Part shown: positions 9,126 through 18,483 of the stretch, piece by piece
Layout of the letters: every line of letters starts with the position of its first letter
How positions within the stretch are numbered: position 1 is the stretch's first letter
Source of the DNA: Bacillota bacterium
GTDB taxonomy: Bacteria > Bacillota > Clostridia > Acetivibrionales > JAEXSP01
NCBI GenBank assembly: GCA_023453795.1
Contig: JAEXSP010000007.1
Coordinates: 1 to 64,000, forward strand
Reading direction: 5' to 3'
Length of the DNA: 64,000 nt
Program-made: the position numbers and the translations under genes
Notes under the pieces: generated by a model
What the model saw: the letters and a program-made list of their open reading frames with translations, nothing else
Database searches by the model: none
Told to the model about the DNA's origin: nothing

Positions 9126-11630
9126 ATGAAATGGTTTTATAATTTAAAGATAAGTGTGAAACTTCTTGCAGGCTTTATCGTTGTAGCTTTAATTGCTGGT
9201 GTAATAGGACTGATGGGGGTTTTAAACATTAATAAGGTAAACCGCCTTGATACTAAGCTCTATGAAAAAATGACCTCGCCGTTGGGCGAACTTGTTGGAC
9301 TAACAGAGAAATACGAGGGAATGAGGGCTTCCTTGAGAGACGTTATAATTTCAACAAGCATAACTGATATGGCAAAATATGAAAAGAGCTTTAAGAATGA
9401 CAGCTTGGAATTTGATAAGAAGCTTGCAGTTTTTGAGAAAACTCTTTTAACAGAACAAGGGAATCAATTGGTTTCTGATTTACGTGCTGCAAAGCAATCC
9501 TATGTAGATAATGCAAATAAAATTATTTCAAAGACAAAAGCAAATGATCCGAAAGGAGCAATATCCGTATTACGCGGAGATGGCGTTACTGCAGCAGAAG
9601 ATGTGGATAAAGCCATGCAGTCCGTTAAGGAAATTAAACTGCAGCTGGCAAAGGAAGCATCGGATTATAATAATGAGACAGCTAAGAGTTCAACGATGTT
9701 TACATTAGTTTTAATGCTTTTCGGCATATTGGTTGCAATATCTTTTGGCATATTTATTTCCAGAATTATCAGCGGACCTGTTAAAAAACTCTCGGAAGCA
9801 GCCGATAAACTTGCACTCGGTGATGTAGATGTTAATGTGAAAGCGGATACGAAGGACGAAATCGGAAGCCTGATGGTGTCCTTTGAAAAAATGATAGCCA
9901 ATATCAGGATTCAGGCAGAGGAAGCCAATAAAATCGCTATCGGAGATCTTAAGGTTGAAGTAAAGGTCAATTCAGACAAGGATATCCTGTCAAAAAGCTT
10001 GAAACAGGTAACAGAAACTCTGCGCTGCCTGATAGGTGAGATGGATCATATGTCTATGGAACATGATGAAGGGGATATTGATGTTTTTGTAGAGGAAGAA
10101 AAGTTCGACGGTGCTTATAAAACGATGGCTCAGGGTGTCAATAATATGGTTAAAGGCCATTTAGCTGTCAATAAGAAAGCTATGGGTTGTATTGCAGAAT
10201 TTTCGAAAGGTAATTTTAATGCGGAGCTGGAAAAATTCCCGGGTAAAAAAGCTTTTATAAATGATAACATTGAAGCAATGAGAAAAAACCTAAAGGATGT
10301 CAATTCGGAAATCCGCAAACTGATAATTGCATCCAATGAAGGCAAGCTGAATGAAAGGGCAGACATTAAGGCTTTCGACGGTGACTGGGCTGAATTGATG
10401 AAGGGCTTGAATGGTCTTATCGATGCTATTATCGAACCTGTACAAGAGGCCTCTGCCGTGCTGGAAGAGATGTCAAAAGGAAATCTGCAGACTAGTGTAA
10501 AGGGAGATTATAAGGGTGATCATGCAAAAATCAAAAATGCACTAAACGATTCAATCAGCACATTATCATCCTATGTCAGCGAAATTTCGGAAACCCTGAC
10601 ACAGATGGCAAATGGCAATCTGGACGTGGTAATTAACAGGGATTACAGGGGAGATTTTGCTGAAATCAAGAATTCCTTGAACAATATAATAAATTCATTT
10701 AATGATGTCCTGAACGATATAAGTAATTCGGCTTCACAGGTTGCGTCCGGCTCAAGGCAGGTATCAGATTCTGCCCAGGCACTTTCTCAAGGTTCTACCG
10801 AACAGGCTAGCTCTATAGAAGAATTGACTGCTTCAATGGAAGAAATTGCGGCACAAACGAAACAAAATGCAGCCAATGCCAATCAGGCAAATGAATTAGC
10901 TGTGTCGGCAAAGGTAGACGCTGAAAACGGAAACAATCAGATGAAGGGTATGCTGAGAGCAATGGATGAAATTAATGAGGCTTCAGCTAACATCTATAAG
11001 ATAATAAAGGTTATTGACGAGATTGCATTTCAAACCAACATATTGGCCTTGAACGCAGCAGTGGAAGCTGCCAGGGCGGGACAGCACGGAAAAGGTTTTG
11101 CCGTAGTTGCGGAGGAAGTAAGGAATCTAGCCGCAAGATCGGCTAATGCAGCAAAAGAGACTACAGTACTTATTGAGGGCTCCATGAAGAAAGTGGAAGG
11201 CGGGACAAATATAGCGAATGACACAGCGTTAGCATTGAATAAAATTGTTGATGTTGTTGCCAAAGCAGCTTCTCTTGTAGGGGAAATCGCTGCTGCTTCC
11301 AACGAGCAGGCGACCGGAATTACTCAAGTCAACCAGGGAATTATGCAGGTATCATCAGTTACACAAACAAATTCAGCAACATCAGAGGAAAGTGCTGCTG
11401 CAAGTGAGGAACTTTCCAGTCAGGCAGAGCTTCTGAATGAAATGGTAGGAAAATTCCGCCTGAAAAAATCATCATCGAACATGTACAGTAAATTAGAGGG
11501 GATTAATCCTGAAGTCCTTAAGATTATTGAGAATCTCCCTGCTAAAAAGGGGAAGACAAGTTCAAAAGGTACACAGCAGGGAAGCGGTAAGAGGATCTCA
11601 TTGGGTGAAGTGGACTTTGGAAAGTATTAA
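9126..11630 (+). CDS. methyl-accepting chemotaxis protein with tandem HAMP-like repeats
   Basis: 834 aa, longer than the usual 550-650. An N-terminal membrane helix (about 12-33), an extracytoplasmic four-helix-bundle sensor (about 35-190) and a second membrane helix (about 192-212) are followed by a HAMP domain and several further HAMP-like units up to about 530 (repeated G-D-L/EMSKGNL and MANGNLDV segments). The signalling hairpin tip, DEIAFQTNILALNAAVEAARAG, lies near 630 and is highly conserved. Flanking Gln/Glu-rich helices probably carry methylation sites. Start ATG with AGGAGGCAGAG. The upstream cheW is broken, so signalling must use a CheW from elsewhere. Ligand unknown. Confidence 0.93.
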   Translation: MKWFYNLKISVKLLAGFIVVALIAGVIGLMGVLNINKVNRLDTKLYEKMTSPLGELVGLTEKYEGMRASLRDVIISTSITDMAKYEKSFKNDSLEFDKKLAVFEKTLLTEQGNQLVSDLRAAKQSYVDNANKIISKTKANDPKGAISVLRGDGVTAAEDVDKAMQSVKEIKLQLAKEASDYNNETAKSSTMFTLVLMLFGILVAISFGIFISRIISGPVKKLSEAADKLALGDVDVNVKADTKDEIGSLMVSFEKMIANIRIQAEEANKIAIGDLKVEVKVNSDKDILSKSLKQVTETLRCLIGEMDHMSMEHDEGDIDVFVEEEKFDGAYKTMAQGVNNMVKGHLAVNKKAMGCIAEFSKGNFNAELEKFPGKKAFINDNIEAMRKNLKDVNSEIRKLIIASNEGKLNERADIKAFDGDWAELMKGLNGLIDAIIEPVQEASAVLEEMSKGNLQTSVKGDYKGDHAKIKNALNDSISTLSSYVSEISETLTQMANGNLDVVINRDYRGDFAEIKNSLNNIINSFNDVLNDISNSASQVASGSRQVSDSAQALSQGSTEQASSIEELTASMEEIAAQTKQNAANANQANELAVSAKVDAENGNNQMKGMLRAMDEINEASANIYKIIKVIDEIAFQTNILALNAAVEAARAGQHGKGFAVVAEEVRNLAARSANAAKETTVLIEGSMKKVEGGTNIANDTALALNKIVDVVAKAASLVGEIAAASNEQATGITQVNQGIMQVSSVTQTNSATSEESAAASEELSSQAELLNEMVGKFRLKKSSSNMYSKLEGINPEVLKIIENLPAKKGKTSSKGTQQGSGKRISLGEVDFGKY

Positions 11631-11674
11631 GGGAGCCGGAGATATTGAGTCCATTCATGTGTAGGTTACATATT

Positions 11675-11718
11675 GCAGAGCAGGGAGAGACATTGCAATA
11701 CTCTCCTTGCTTTGCTGC
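11675..11718. other. hairpin between convergent chemoreceptor and kinase genes
   Basis: GCAGAGCAGGGAGAG (11675-11689) pairs with CTCTCCTTGCTTTGCTGC (11701-11718) with one bulge and one G-U pair. There is no T-tract on either strand, so it may be a weak or factor-dependent bidirectional stop between convergent genes. Confidence 0.4.
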
Positions 11719-11750
11719 TAAAACTAAATGTGCACTCGAGAAACACTTTC

Positions 11751-12557
11751 CTAATTTATAAGCCTTAAACGCTCATCAATAATACCTATCAATGCCTTTT
11801 GCTCGGCGGTTACCTTGTCTTTGAGCTTGGCAGCTGCTACCGGGAGTATCCATACATCAATATCTTCATTACCTGCTTTGCTTAGATGAAAGTATTCTTT
11901 TAAGTATATTTTATGAGCAAGCCACCTGGGGTCTTGAAGATTAGAAGCTAATTTGCCTGCTTTTGAAAATAAAATAGGTGTATTCATTAGAAGGCTCGTT
12001 CTGGCAATATCTCCGAAAGGATTCCCTTTGTAAGCATTCGCCCAGTCGATAGGGACTAAGGCGGAGCCAGATATGATTATATTATGAAAATGAAGGTCTC
12101 CGTGGCAAACAACGTTACTGTCAGGCAGCGTATCAAGGTAATCTATAATACGTTTTGTTTTATTTTGTCCGAGTATCTTCTCTGAGCGTTCTATTTTCAG
12201 TGTGAACCTTTCTTTTTGACTGGGTAACCCGTTGCTGCAAAACTGGTGTATCCCATAATGGAGCTTTGCAATTTGTTTAGCGTATGTGAGCATTTCTAAT
12301 GGGTTAAATTTGATTTTCTCTAAAACGGATTTACCCCTTATGCGTTCAAAAATCAATCCCACACGTCCATTGACATCTATGATGTCGAAAACCTCAGGAG
12401 AAGGCAGGCCTGAAGTATGAATCATATTTCCAATTTCCGCTTCGTGCATTGCCCGCTCATAACCATACCTCTTGAAGTAAAGCTTTAAAGCCTTGTCGTT
12501 TCCCCACTCATAAACTTCTGCTGTTTTGCCTTTCCCAATAAGTTTCCCTTTATGCAT
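11751..12557 (-). CDS. aminoglycoside-phosphotransferase-like kinase
   Basis: About 268 aa. The fold is APH/choline-kinase: a glycine-rich nucleotide loop (GKGKTAEVYEWG, about 7-18), a Lys in KALKLYFKR, the catalytic loop VCHGDLHFHNIIIS (about 150) and the metal-binding PIDWANAYKGNP. It would phosphorylate a small hydroxylated molecule; drug resistance is only one option and I would not assume it. The open frame extends to 12692, but ATG 12557 has GGAGGAG 8 bp upstream on the minus strand and starts at the family's normal N-terminus. Confidence 0.82.
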   Translation of the reverse strand: MHKGKLIGKGKTAEVYEWGNDKALKLYFKRYGYERAMHEAEIGNMIHTSGLPSPEVFDIIDVNGRVGLIFERIRGKSVLEKIKFNPLEMLTYAKQIAKLHYGIHQFCSNGLPSQKERFTLKIERSEKILGQNKTKRIIDYLDTLPDSNVVCHGDLHFHNIIISGSALVPIDWANAYKGNPFGDIARTSLLMNTPILFSKAGKLASNLQDPRWLAHKIYLKEYFHLSKAGNEDIDVWILPVAAAKLKDKVTAEQKALIGIIDERLRLIN

Positions 12558-12726
12558 ATATACGTTCTCCTCCATAAAACAAAAAATGGTATATGTATTT
12601 AAGGAGTCTGTATGCGGTCTATATCTGTATAATATGAATGGATGAAATATAAGGTTACATATAATTGATATTATGTAAAGTATGTAGTACAAGAGATTTT
12701 ATAGGAATCAACTAAAATGAGCATAG

Positions 12727-12774
12727 AAAAACACTACTATGCAATAGGGTAGAATCATTCCATACTAGTGTTTT
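12727..12774. other. hairpin in a 459-bp gene-free stretch
   Basis: AAAACACTACTATG (12727-12740) pairs with CATACTAGTGTTTT (12761-12774), 13 of 14 positions. Only four T residues follow, so it is at best a weak terminator on either strand. The rest of 12558-13016 is very AT-rich and otherwise unassigned; a TATAAT at 12941-12946 may belong to the promoter of the next operon. Confidence 0.4.
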
Positions 12775-13016
12775 AAAGTAAGACGAGGTATGAATTTTTA
12801 GAGAGGCACTTCACCTTACTACTTAACATAAATTCGACTTATTTTTATAAAAACCTTCTTTTTTCTCAGAATTTTTTTAAATTAATTTTTGGAAAAATTC
12901 AATTTAAATGTTTGATATATGTTTTTTGATTAATTTGATATAATATAGCTGCGTTTGTGTATTAAATATGTTATAAAAAAACTCTTTTCACAAATAATAA
13001 ATAGGATGTGATGTGA

Positions 13017-13118
13017 ATGAACAGAACAGTAGTAAAGTGGATTGCATTGATAACCGTAATTGCGTTTTTGGCTACATCCATTATCAGTATAGGGTACTCA
13101 ATATTTGCCGGAAGGTAG
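13017..13118 (+). CDS. 33-aa single-pass membrane peptide (Prli42/DUF4044-like?)
   Basis: ATG at 13017 with AGGATGTGATGTGA upstream, TAG at 13116-13118. The peptide is MNRTVVKW followed by a hydrophobic helix of about 20 residues (IALITVIAFLATSIISIGYS) and a short FAGR tail. Length and layout (short basic N-terminus, one membrane helix) resemble the stressosome-associated miniprotein Prli42 and small DUF4044-type proteins of Firmicutes; similarity is by pattern only. It ends 6 bp before the Memo-AMMECR1 gene and so is probably cotranscribed with it. Confidence 0.55.
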   Translation: MNRTVVKWIALITVIAFLATSIISIGYSIFAGR

Positions 13119-13124
13119 TGTTGT

Positions 13125-14534
13125 ATGGGAAATATAATTAATTCATACATTTTCCCTCATCCTCCCATAATAATCCCTGAAGTCGGGAGGGGAGAGGAAA
13201 AGGGAGCCGAAAAAACACTAAATGCCGTAAAAAAAGCGGCTGAGGACATAAGAAATGACAGACCTACTACGATAATCCTCACAACACCGCACGCACCTAT
13301 CTTTCAAGACTACATTTATATATCTGACGAAGATAAACTGACAGGAAATCTTTCAAAATTCGGGGCGGGCAATGTTAAATTAAGCTTTATGAACAATACA
13401 GGCCTGGTGAGCAGCATAATAACATACGCTGCGGAAGAAGGAATATTTTCGGGCGGGTTGCCGGAGGATGTGGCAAAGAAGTACAGAATATCGAAAGAAC
13501 TTGATCACGGAGCATTGATACCTTTATATTTTATCGGTAAGGAACTTAAGGATTTCAAGCTTGTGCATATTGCTATAGCCGGACTCCCTTTCATTGACCT
13601 TTACCGTTTTGGCAGCTGCATTGCCAAAGCCGTTGAGAATTCCGACGAGAAGGTTGTATTTGTTGCAAGCGGAGACATGTCTCACAGACTTACTCACGAG
13701 GCTCCTAACGGATACAATGAAAAAGGAAAGATATTCGATGATATCCTTGTAGAAAGTATTAAGAAGGTTGATATAGAAAGACTTTTGAATATAGATGAGA
13801 ATCTTTGCGAAGAAGCCGGAGAATGCGGCCTGAGGTCATTTATAATGATGTTCGGAGCGTTAGACGGATATGATCTTAAGCCGGAGGTATACTCTTATGA
13901 AGGGCCTTTTGGCGTAGGGTATTCCATAGCGAAGATTGCAAAGAGCCAGCCTAATGATAAAAGAAGGGTTTTGAAAATAATAGAGGAGAAGGATTCTGCC
14001 AAGCTCAAAGAATTGAGAGAGAATGAAGATGTCTATGTGGCTTTGGCAAGGAACAGCCTTGAAACCTATGTAAGGGAAAACAGAATAATACGTCCGGCAA
14101 AGGTTTTGCCCTCCGAGATTATGGAAAATTCTGCAGGAACCTTTGTCTCAATTAAAAAGCATGGACAGTTAAGAGGGTGCATAGGCACCATAAGCCCTAC
14201 AAGAGAGAATATTGCACAGGAGATCATCTATAACGCTGTCAGCGCCGGGACAGAAGACCCGAGATTCAATCCTATCGAGGAAAATGAGCTTCAAAGTCTG
14301 GTTTACTCCGTTGACGTGCTTAAGGAGGCTGAACCCATTGACTCCATAAAGGAGTTGGATACAGTCAGATATGGTGTGATAGTCAAAAAAGGCAGAAAAT
14401 CCGGGCTGCTGCTTCCAAACCTTGAAGGAGTGGATACGCCGCAGAAACAAGTTTCGATTGCGCTTCAGAAGGCTGGTATAAGTCCTAATGAAGATTATAG
14501 CATGGAGCGTTTTGAAGTAATAAGGCACAAGTAG
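13125..14534 (+). CDS. Memo (LigB-like) - AMMECR1 fusion protein
   Basis: 469 aa. Residues 1-265 form a class III extradiol-dioxygenase/Memo fold (HPPIIIPEVGRGEE, TTPHAPIFQDY, LDHGALIPLYF, SGDMSHRLT). The His residues in these motifs could bind metal. Residues about 290-469 form an AMMECR1 domain with the hallmark GQLRGCIGTISP. In many anaerobes the two domains are separate proteins (AmmeMemoRadiSam A and B) encoded with a radical SAM enzyme; here they are fused and the radical SAM gene follows 8 bp later. The reaction of the set is not established to my knowledge; a joint redox or radical modification is inferred from conserved clustering. Confidence 0.85.
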   Translation: MGNIINSYIFPHPPIIIPEVGRGEEKGAEKTLNAVKKAAEDIRNDRPTTIILTTPHAPIFQDYIYISDEDKLTGNLSKFGAGNVKLSFMNNTGLVSSIITYAAEEGIFSGGLPEDVAKKYRISKELDHGALIPLYFIGKELKDFKLVHIAIAGLPFIDLYRFGSCIAKAVENSDEKVVFVASGDMSHRLTHEAPNGYNEKGKIFDDILVESIKKVDIERLLNIDENLCEEAGECGLRSFIMMFGALDGYDLKPEVYSYEGPFGVGYSIAKIAKSQPNDKRRVLKIIEEKDSAKLKELRENEDVYVALARNSLETYVRENRIIRPAKVLPSEIMENSAGTFVSIKKHGQLRGCIGTISPTRENIAQEIIYNAVSAGTEDPRFNPIEENELQSLVYSVDVLKEAEPIDSIKELDTVRYGVIVKKGRKSGLLLPNLEGVDTPQKQVSIALQKAGISPNEDYSMERFEVIRHK

Positions 14535-14542
14535 GTCAGAGG

Positions 14543-15538
14543 GTGATAACCATAAAGCATGCAATGTACTATGAAAAAATTGAAGCTTCGAAGGTTCACT
14601 GTTACCTTTGCCCGCATAATTGCATTATCAAGCCTGGGCACATTGGAGCCTGTAAAGCAAGAAAGAACCTGAACGGCGATCTTTATTCGTTAAATTACGG
14701 GAAGGTGGCATCTGTTGCACTTGACCCGATAGAGAAAAAGCCCTTATACCATTTCCGCCCGGGGTCACTAATCCTTTCTGCGGGTACCTTCGGCTGCAAC
14801 CTGAAGTGTTCGTTCTGCCAGAACTGGACTATTGCACATGAAACACCTGATACAGTCGATGCCTCACCGGATATGCTTGTAGAAAAGGCTGAAGAGCTGA
14901 CATGCGATGGAAACATAGGGATTGCATACACTTATAACGAGCCGTCAATATGGTATGAGTTTGTACTTGAGACTGCAAAAGCAGCTAAAGAAAAAGGGCT
15001 GACGAATATTATGATTACAAACGGGTTCATTTCTGATGAGCCTCTTTTGGAAATCCTGCCTTACATTGATGCAGTAAATATCGATCTGAAAGCCTTCACT
15101 GACAAGTTATATAAGGATATTTGTTCCGGAGGCTTGGAAAATGTTTTAAATACTATTAAAACGGCTAACAATTATTCGCATTTAGAGGTTACAACATTAC
15201 TTGTTAACGGTTATAATGATTCGCCTGAAGAGATAAGATCACTCTCAAAATGGATTTCGGATATAAATGAGTCTATTCCGTTGCATCTTTCGAGATATTA
15301 TCCTAATTATAAATTTAAAGCTGATCCTACGCCGCCGGAAAAAATAATTGAATGCAGGGAAATTGCAAAGGAATATTTAAACTTCGTATATATCGGTAAT
15401 GTCCAAGGTGTTGACAATAATACCTATTGTCCGAAATGCGGCGAAATTATGGTCGACAGAAGCAATTACAAGCCTGCTGCCCGGGTGAAATCCAATAAAT
15501 GCCCGAAGTGCGGGGAAAGCATTAATATCATTTTATGA
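14543..15538 (+). CDS. AmmeMemoRadiSam-system radical SAM enzyme
   Basis: 331 aa. The radical SAM motif CNLKCSFCQNW (CX3CX2C, about residues 85-92) binds a 4Fe-4S cluster. Upstream is an extra cysteine block CYLCPHNC...GACKARKN, and the C-terminus is a zinc-ribbon-like CPKCGEI...NKCPKCGES. The core resembles pyruvate-formate-lyase-activating enzyme. It is encoded directly after the Memo-AMMECR1 fusion, its usual partner. GTG at 14543 overlaps its own weak GAGG; ATG at 14564 is an alternative start. No hairpin with a T-run was found after the stop. Confidence 0.87.
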   Translation: MITIKHAMYYEKIEASKVHCYLCPHNCIIKPGHIGACKARKNLNGDLYSLNYGKVASVALDPIEKKPLYHFRPGSLILSAGTFGCNLKCSFCQNWTIAHETPDTVDASPDMLVEKAEELTCDGNIGIAYTYNEPSIWYEFVLETAKAAKEKGLTNIMITNGFISDEPLLEILPYIDAVNIDLKAFTDKLYKDICSGGLENVLNTIKTANNYSHLEVTTLLVNGYNDSPEEIRSLSKWISDINESIPLHLSRYYPNYKFKADPTPPEKIIECREIAKEYLNFVYIGNVQGVDNNTYCPKCGEIMVDRSNYKPAARVKSNKCPKCGESINIIL

Positions 15539-15647
15539 CCAAAGTATTACCCTCCATAACCTTATCACCTCACTATTTGGGCAATCCGTCTTATTATTAA
15601 AACATGCCGAAACATATAGGATATAGGGAATATTTTTGATAAAAGTA

Positions 15648-15698
15648 TTGACATATATTACAGCAGGTATTAAAATAAACCTATAAATCAGATAAGTT
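15648..15698 (+). promoter_or_regulatory. promoter and candidate sulfur-regulon operator of the met operon
   Basis: TTGACA (15648-15653), 17 bp, TAAAAT (15671-15676). An 8-5-8 element begins one base later: AACCTATA (15678-15685), 5 nt, GATAAGTT (15691-15698). The left half is identical to that at the nifB promoter (35467) and close to those at 36864, 45748 and 46932; the right half is degenerate. Position over the transcription start implies repression. The leader of about 220 nt contains no S-box or T-box that I can recognise. Confidence 0.65.
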
Positions 15699-15900
15699 TA
15701 CTATGAATTAATTATAGTGGAGGTGATAGATAAAAACACCAAAGAATTATAAATTATCCAAGGGGGGTACACTCCCCTTAAAATTTACACAAAACCATAC
15801 AAAAGCTATATGAATTCTAGTGTAAAAAATATGTTGTGTTGAATAAGGCTCTTGCCTGTTATTCAAATAAAAATTTATCAAAGGAAGGAAATTGAACATT

Positions 15901-16746
15901 ATGAAAAAAATATTGCCTTTATTGATCCTGGTAACAGTTTTATTTGCTTTTACAGCTTGCTCAGAAAAAACCACAAGCTCTATAAATTCTTCCCAGTCCG
16001 GCGGAGCTGAACTTACGAAACTAAAGGTCGGTTTTTGCCCGGGCCCGTATAGTGATTTGTGGAAAAAAGCTATTGCTCCTCAACTTGAGGCAAAAGGATA
16101 TGATATTAAGTATGTTGAATTCAGTGACTATGTTCAGCCAAATCTTGCCCTGTCAAATAAAGAAATCAATGTAAACTTATTTCAGCATTCTACATATCTT
16201 AAAAACTTTTCAGAAGAGCATAATCTTGAACTAAGTCTTGTAACTGAGGTGCCTACGGTTGCAATGGGAATATGGTCCAAGACAACCTCTAAAATATCCG
16301 AGACAAAAAAGGGTGCGGTTGCCACAATACCCAATGATGAAACAAATATGGCACGCGGACTTCGTGTACTTGAGGCAGCAGGGCTTATAAAGCTTAAGGA
16401 TGGAATAGATAAATCCAAGGCAACTATTGATGATATTAAAGAGAATTCCCATGAGCTTAAAATTGTGCCTACCGAAGCAGCGCAGATTCCGCGCACCCTT
16501 GACAGTGCCGACCTTGCGGTAGCAAACGGCAACTTCGCCATAAGTGCGGGGCTTGATCCGGCAGATTCTTTATACAACGAAGTGCTGGGTGAGGGCTATG
16601 TCAATGTTATTGCAGTAAGAACAGAGGATATTGACAAGCAGTTTGTCAAGGACATCAAAGAAGCTGCAACAAACGAAGAGTTTAAAGCAATTGTAAATGA
16701 CCCTGAGAATGGGTTCAGCGGTTTCCAAAAGCCTGTCGGATGGTAA
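15901..16746 (+). CDS. metQ: methionine ABC transporter substrate-binding lipoprotein MetQ
   Basis: 281 aa. Signal sequence MKKILPLLILVTVLFAFTAC with lipobox FTAC, so a membrane-anchored lipoprotein. The mature part is NlpA/MetQ: KLKVGFCPGPYSDLWK, the FSDYVQPN segment, NVNLFQHSTYL, and IPNDETNMARGLRVLEAAGLIKL. It captures methionine (D or L) or close analogues for MetNI. The frame could start at TTG 15892, but ATG 15901 gives the proper signal peptide; AAGGAAGG lies 12 bp upstream. First gene of an operon running to 23895. Confidence 0.9.
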   Translation: MKKILPLLILVTVLFAFTACSEKTTSSINSSQSGGAELTKLKVGFCPGPYSDLWKKAIAPQLEAKGYDIKYVEFSDYVQPNLALSNKEINVNLFQHSTYLKNFSEEHNLELSLVTEVPTVAMGIWSKTTSKISETKKGAVATIPNDETNMARGLRVLEAAGLIKLKDGIDKSKATIDDIKENSHELKIVPTEAAQIPRTLDSADLAVANGNFAISAGLDPADSLYNEVLGEGYVNVIAVRTEDIDKQFVKDIKEAATNEEFKAIVNDPENGFSGFQKPVGW

Positions 16747-16782
16747 TAGTACGAAGCATAATTAATGATGGGAATGAAGAAT

Positions 16783-17799
16783 ATGATAAGATTTGAAAAT
16801 TTAAGCGTTAGTTTCGCACAAAAGACCGGGCAATTACATGCGGTGAACAATGTCAGCCTGAATATTGGAAAAGGTCAGATTTTCGGACTTGTAGGGGCAA
16901 GCGGTGCAGGAAAAAGCACCCTTCTCCGTACTGTTAACCTCCTTGAACGCCCTACTTCCGGCAAAGTGTTTGTGGATGGAAAGCTGATTAACGAGCTTAA
17001 AGGAGAAGAACTAAGGATATACCGCCGTAATATTGGAATTATATTCCAACACTTTAATTTGGCTTTCAGTAAAACTGTCCGGCAGAATGTTGAATTTCCG
17101 CTAAAGGCGGCAAATGTTCCGAAAACACAAATAAGGCAGAGGGTTGACGAGCTTTTGGAGCTTGTAGGTTTACAAGACAAGAGTGATGTTTATCCCTCAA
17201 AATTAAGCGGAGGTCAGAAGCAGCGTGTCGGTATCGCACGTGCACTCGCCAACAATGCCAGTATTTTATTGTGCGATGAGGCTACCAGCGCTCTTGATCC
17301 TGAAACCACCAAATCGATCCTTAACCTTTTAGAGGATATTAACAAAAAATACGGCATCACAATAATTATCATTACACACGAAATTGATGTGGTGAAAGCT
17401 ATTTGTACCGAGATGGCGGTTATGAATTCGGGACATGTGGTGGAGCAGGGCAAGGTAATTGACATTATTTCAAACCCGCAGGATTCATTTACAAAAAAGC
17501 TTATTTCTCATACCGAGAACTTTAATTTACCGGAGTATGTGGTAAAACAGTTCGGCAGTGACAGTATTTTAAGGATCACCTATTTAGGTGCAGATGCCAC
17601 AAACCCGGTACTTTCTGAAGCAACTAAGGCCTATAATGTAAAAATCAGTATTCTCCACGGAAAAATAGATTACATAAACCATACCCCTGTCGGAACGTTG
17701 ATTGTCAGTATAAATGGTGATCAGGAACACGTTCAAAGTGCGATTGAGTATATCAAAAATAAAACTCTCAGAGTGGAGGTGGGTGCTAATGAGCTTTAA
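16783..17799 (+). CDS. metN: methionine ABC transporter ATPase MetN with NIL domain
   Basis: 338 aa from ATG 16783 (or 344 from ATG 16765; neither has a strong ribosome binding site). Walker A GASGAGKST, Q-loop FQHFNL, signature LSGGQKQR, Walker B ILLCDEATSALDPE and H-loop ITHEIDVV are all present. The C-terminal 90 residues match the NIL regulatory domain of MetN, which in known transporters binds methionine and inhibits transport. This domain supports methionine as the substrate rather than another NlpA-family ligand. It overlaps metI by 11 bp. Confidence 0.92.
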   Translation: MIRFENLSVSFAQKTGQLHAVNNVSLNIGKGQIFGLVGASGAGKSTLLRTVNLLERPTSGKVFVDGKLINELKGEELRIYRRNIGIIFQHFNLAFSKTVRQNVEFPLKAANVPKTQIRQRVDELLELVGLQDKSDVYPSKLSGGQKQRVGIARALANNASILLCDEATSALDPETTKSILNLLEDINKKYGITIIIITHEIDVVKAICTEMAVMNSGHVVEQGKVIDIISNPQDSFTKKLISHTENFNLPEYVVKQFGSDSILRITYLGADATNPVLSEATKAYNVKISILHGKIDYINHTPVGTLIVSINGDQEHVQSAIEYIKNKTLRVEVGANEL

Positions 17800-18442
17800 T
17801 TTACAGGAAGCACTTAAAACTGCACTGCTCGAAACCTTTTACATGGTTGGTATTTCACTGGTGATTTCTGTAGTTTTCGGAGGAATCCTGGGGCTGTTTT
17901 TATACCTGACCACATCAAGAATGTTTTTTAAAAATGTTATTGTTAATCAGATTTTTAGTGTTGTTGTCAGTATTCTTCGTTCCATTCCGTTTATCATCCT
18001 GCTTGTATTGCTGCTTCCGTTTACAAAAGTAATTGTCGGGACAACAATTGGTGCAAAATCAGTAGTTGTTCCCTTAACCGTAACCGCTATTGCTTTTTAT
18101 GCCCGGCTTGCTCAGGCGGCTTTTTCCGAGGTTGACAACGGAGTGCTTGAGGCTGCCAATGCATGTGGAGCTCACCCTGTCAAGATAATTCTTTGGATAT
18201 TGATTCCTGAGGCAATGACGGGACTGGTTAACGGCATTACTGTTACCGCCATATCCCTTATCGGCTATTCGGCAATGGCCGGAACTGTCGGGGGCGGCGG
18301 CATAGGCGATCTTGCAATCAGGTATGGCTACCAGCGTTATGAAACAGAAGTTATGTTGGTGTGCGTTGCTATTCTGATTGTGATTGTCCAACTTGTACAG
18401 CTTACAGGTGATTCAACAGCAAAAAAAGTAAATAAAAGGTAG
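17789..18442 (+). CDS. metI: methionine ABC transporter permease MetI
   Basis: 217 aa, five or so membrane helices, with the permease EAA-type loop around EAANACGAHPVKIILWILIPEA. The MetI hallmark SIPFIILLVLLLPFTK is present. The frame is open further upstream, but ATG 17789, preceded by GGAGGTGGG and overlapping the metN stop, starts at the normal N-terminus. With MetQ and MetN it forms a full importer. Confidence 0.92.
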   Translation: MSFNLQEALKTALLETFYMVGISLVISVVFGGILGLFLYLTTSRMFFKNVIVNQIFSVVVSILRSIPFIILLVLLLPFTKVIVGTTIGAKSVVVPLTVTAIAFYARLAQAAFSEVDNGVLEAANACGAHPVKIILWILIPEAMTGLVNGITVTAISLIGYSAMAGTVGGGGIGDLAIRYGYQRYETEVMLVCVAILIVIVQLVQLTGDSTAKKVNKR

Positions 18443-18483
18443 ATTGAAATTTGATGTAAGAGGGAGCTTTGGAGGGCAAAAAT

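Noticed and set aside
11751..12692. Long 313-aa version of the phosphotransferase-like protein
   Set aside because: The first 45 residues are hydrophobic low-complexity with no ribosome binding site; ATG 12557 has a strong one.
13125..15538. Glycyl-radical-enzyme activase for the radical SAM gene
   Set aside because: The sequence is activase-like, but no glycyl radical enzyme gene is present and the Memo-AMMECR1 partner defines a different set.
15677..15900. SAM (S-box), T-box or other riboswitch in the metQ leader
   Set aside because: No S-box core sequence, no T-box motif and no terminator hairpin could be found; the protein-operator reading is simpler.
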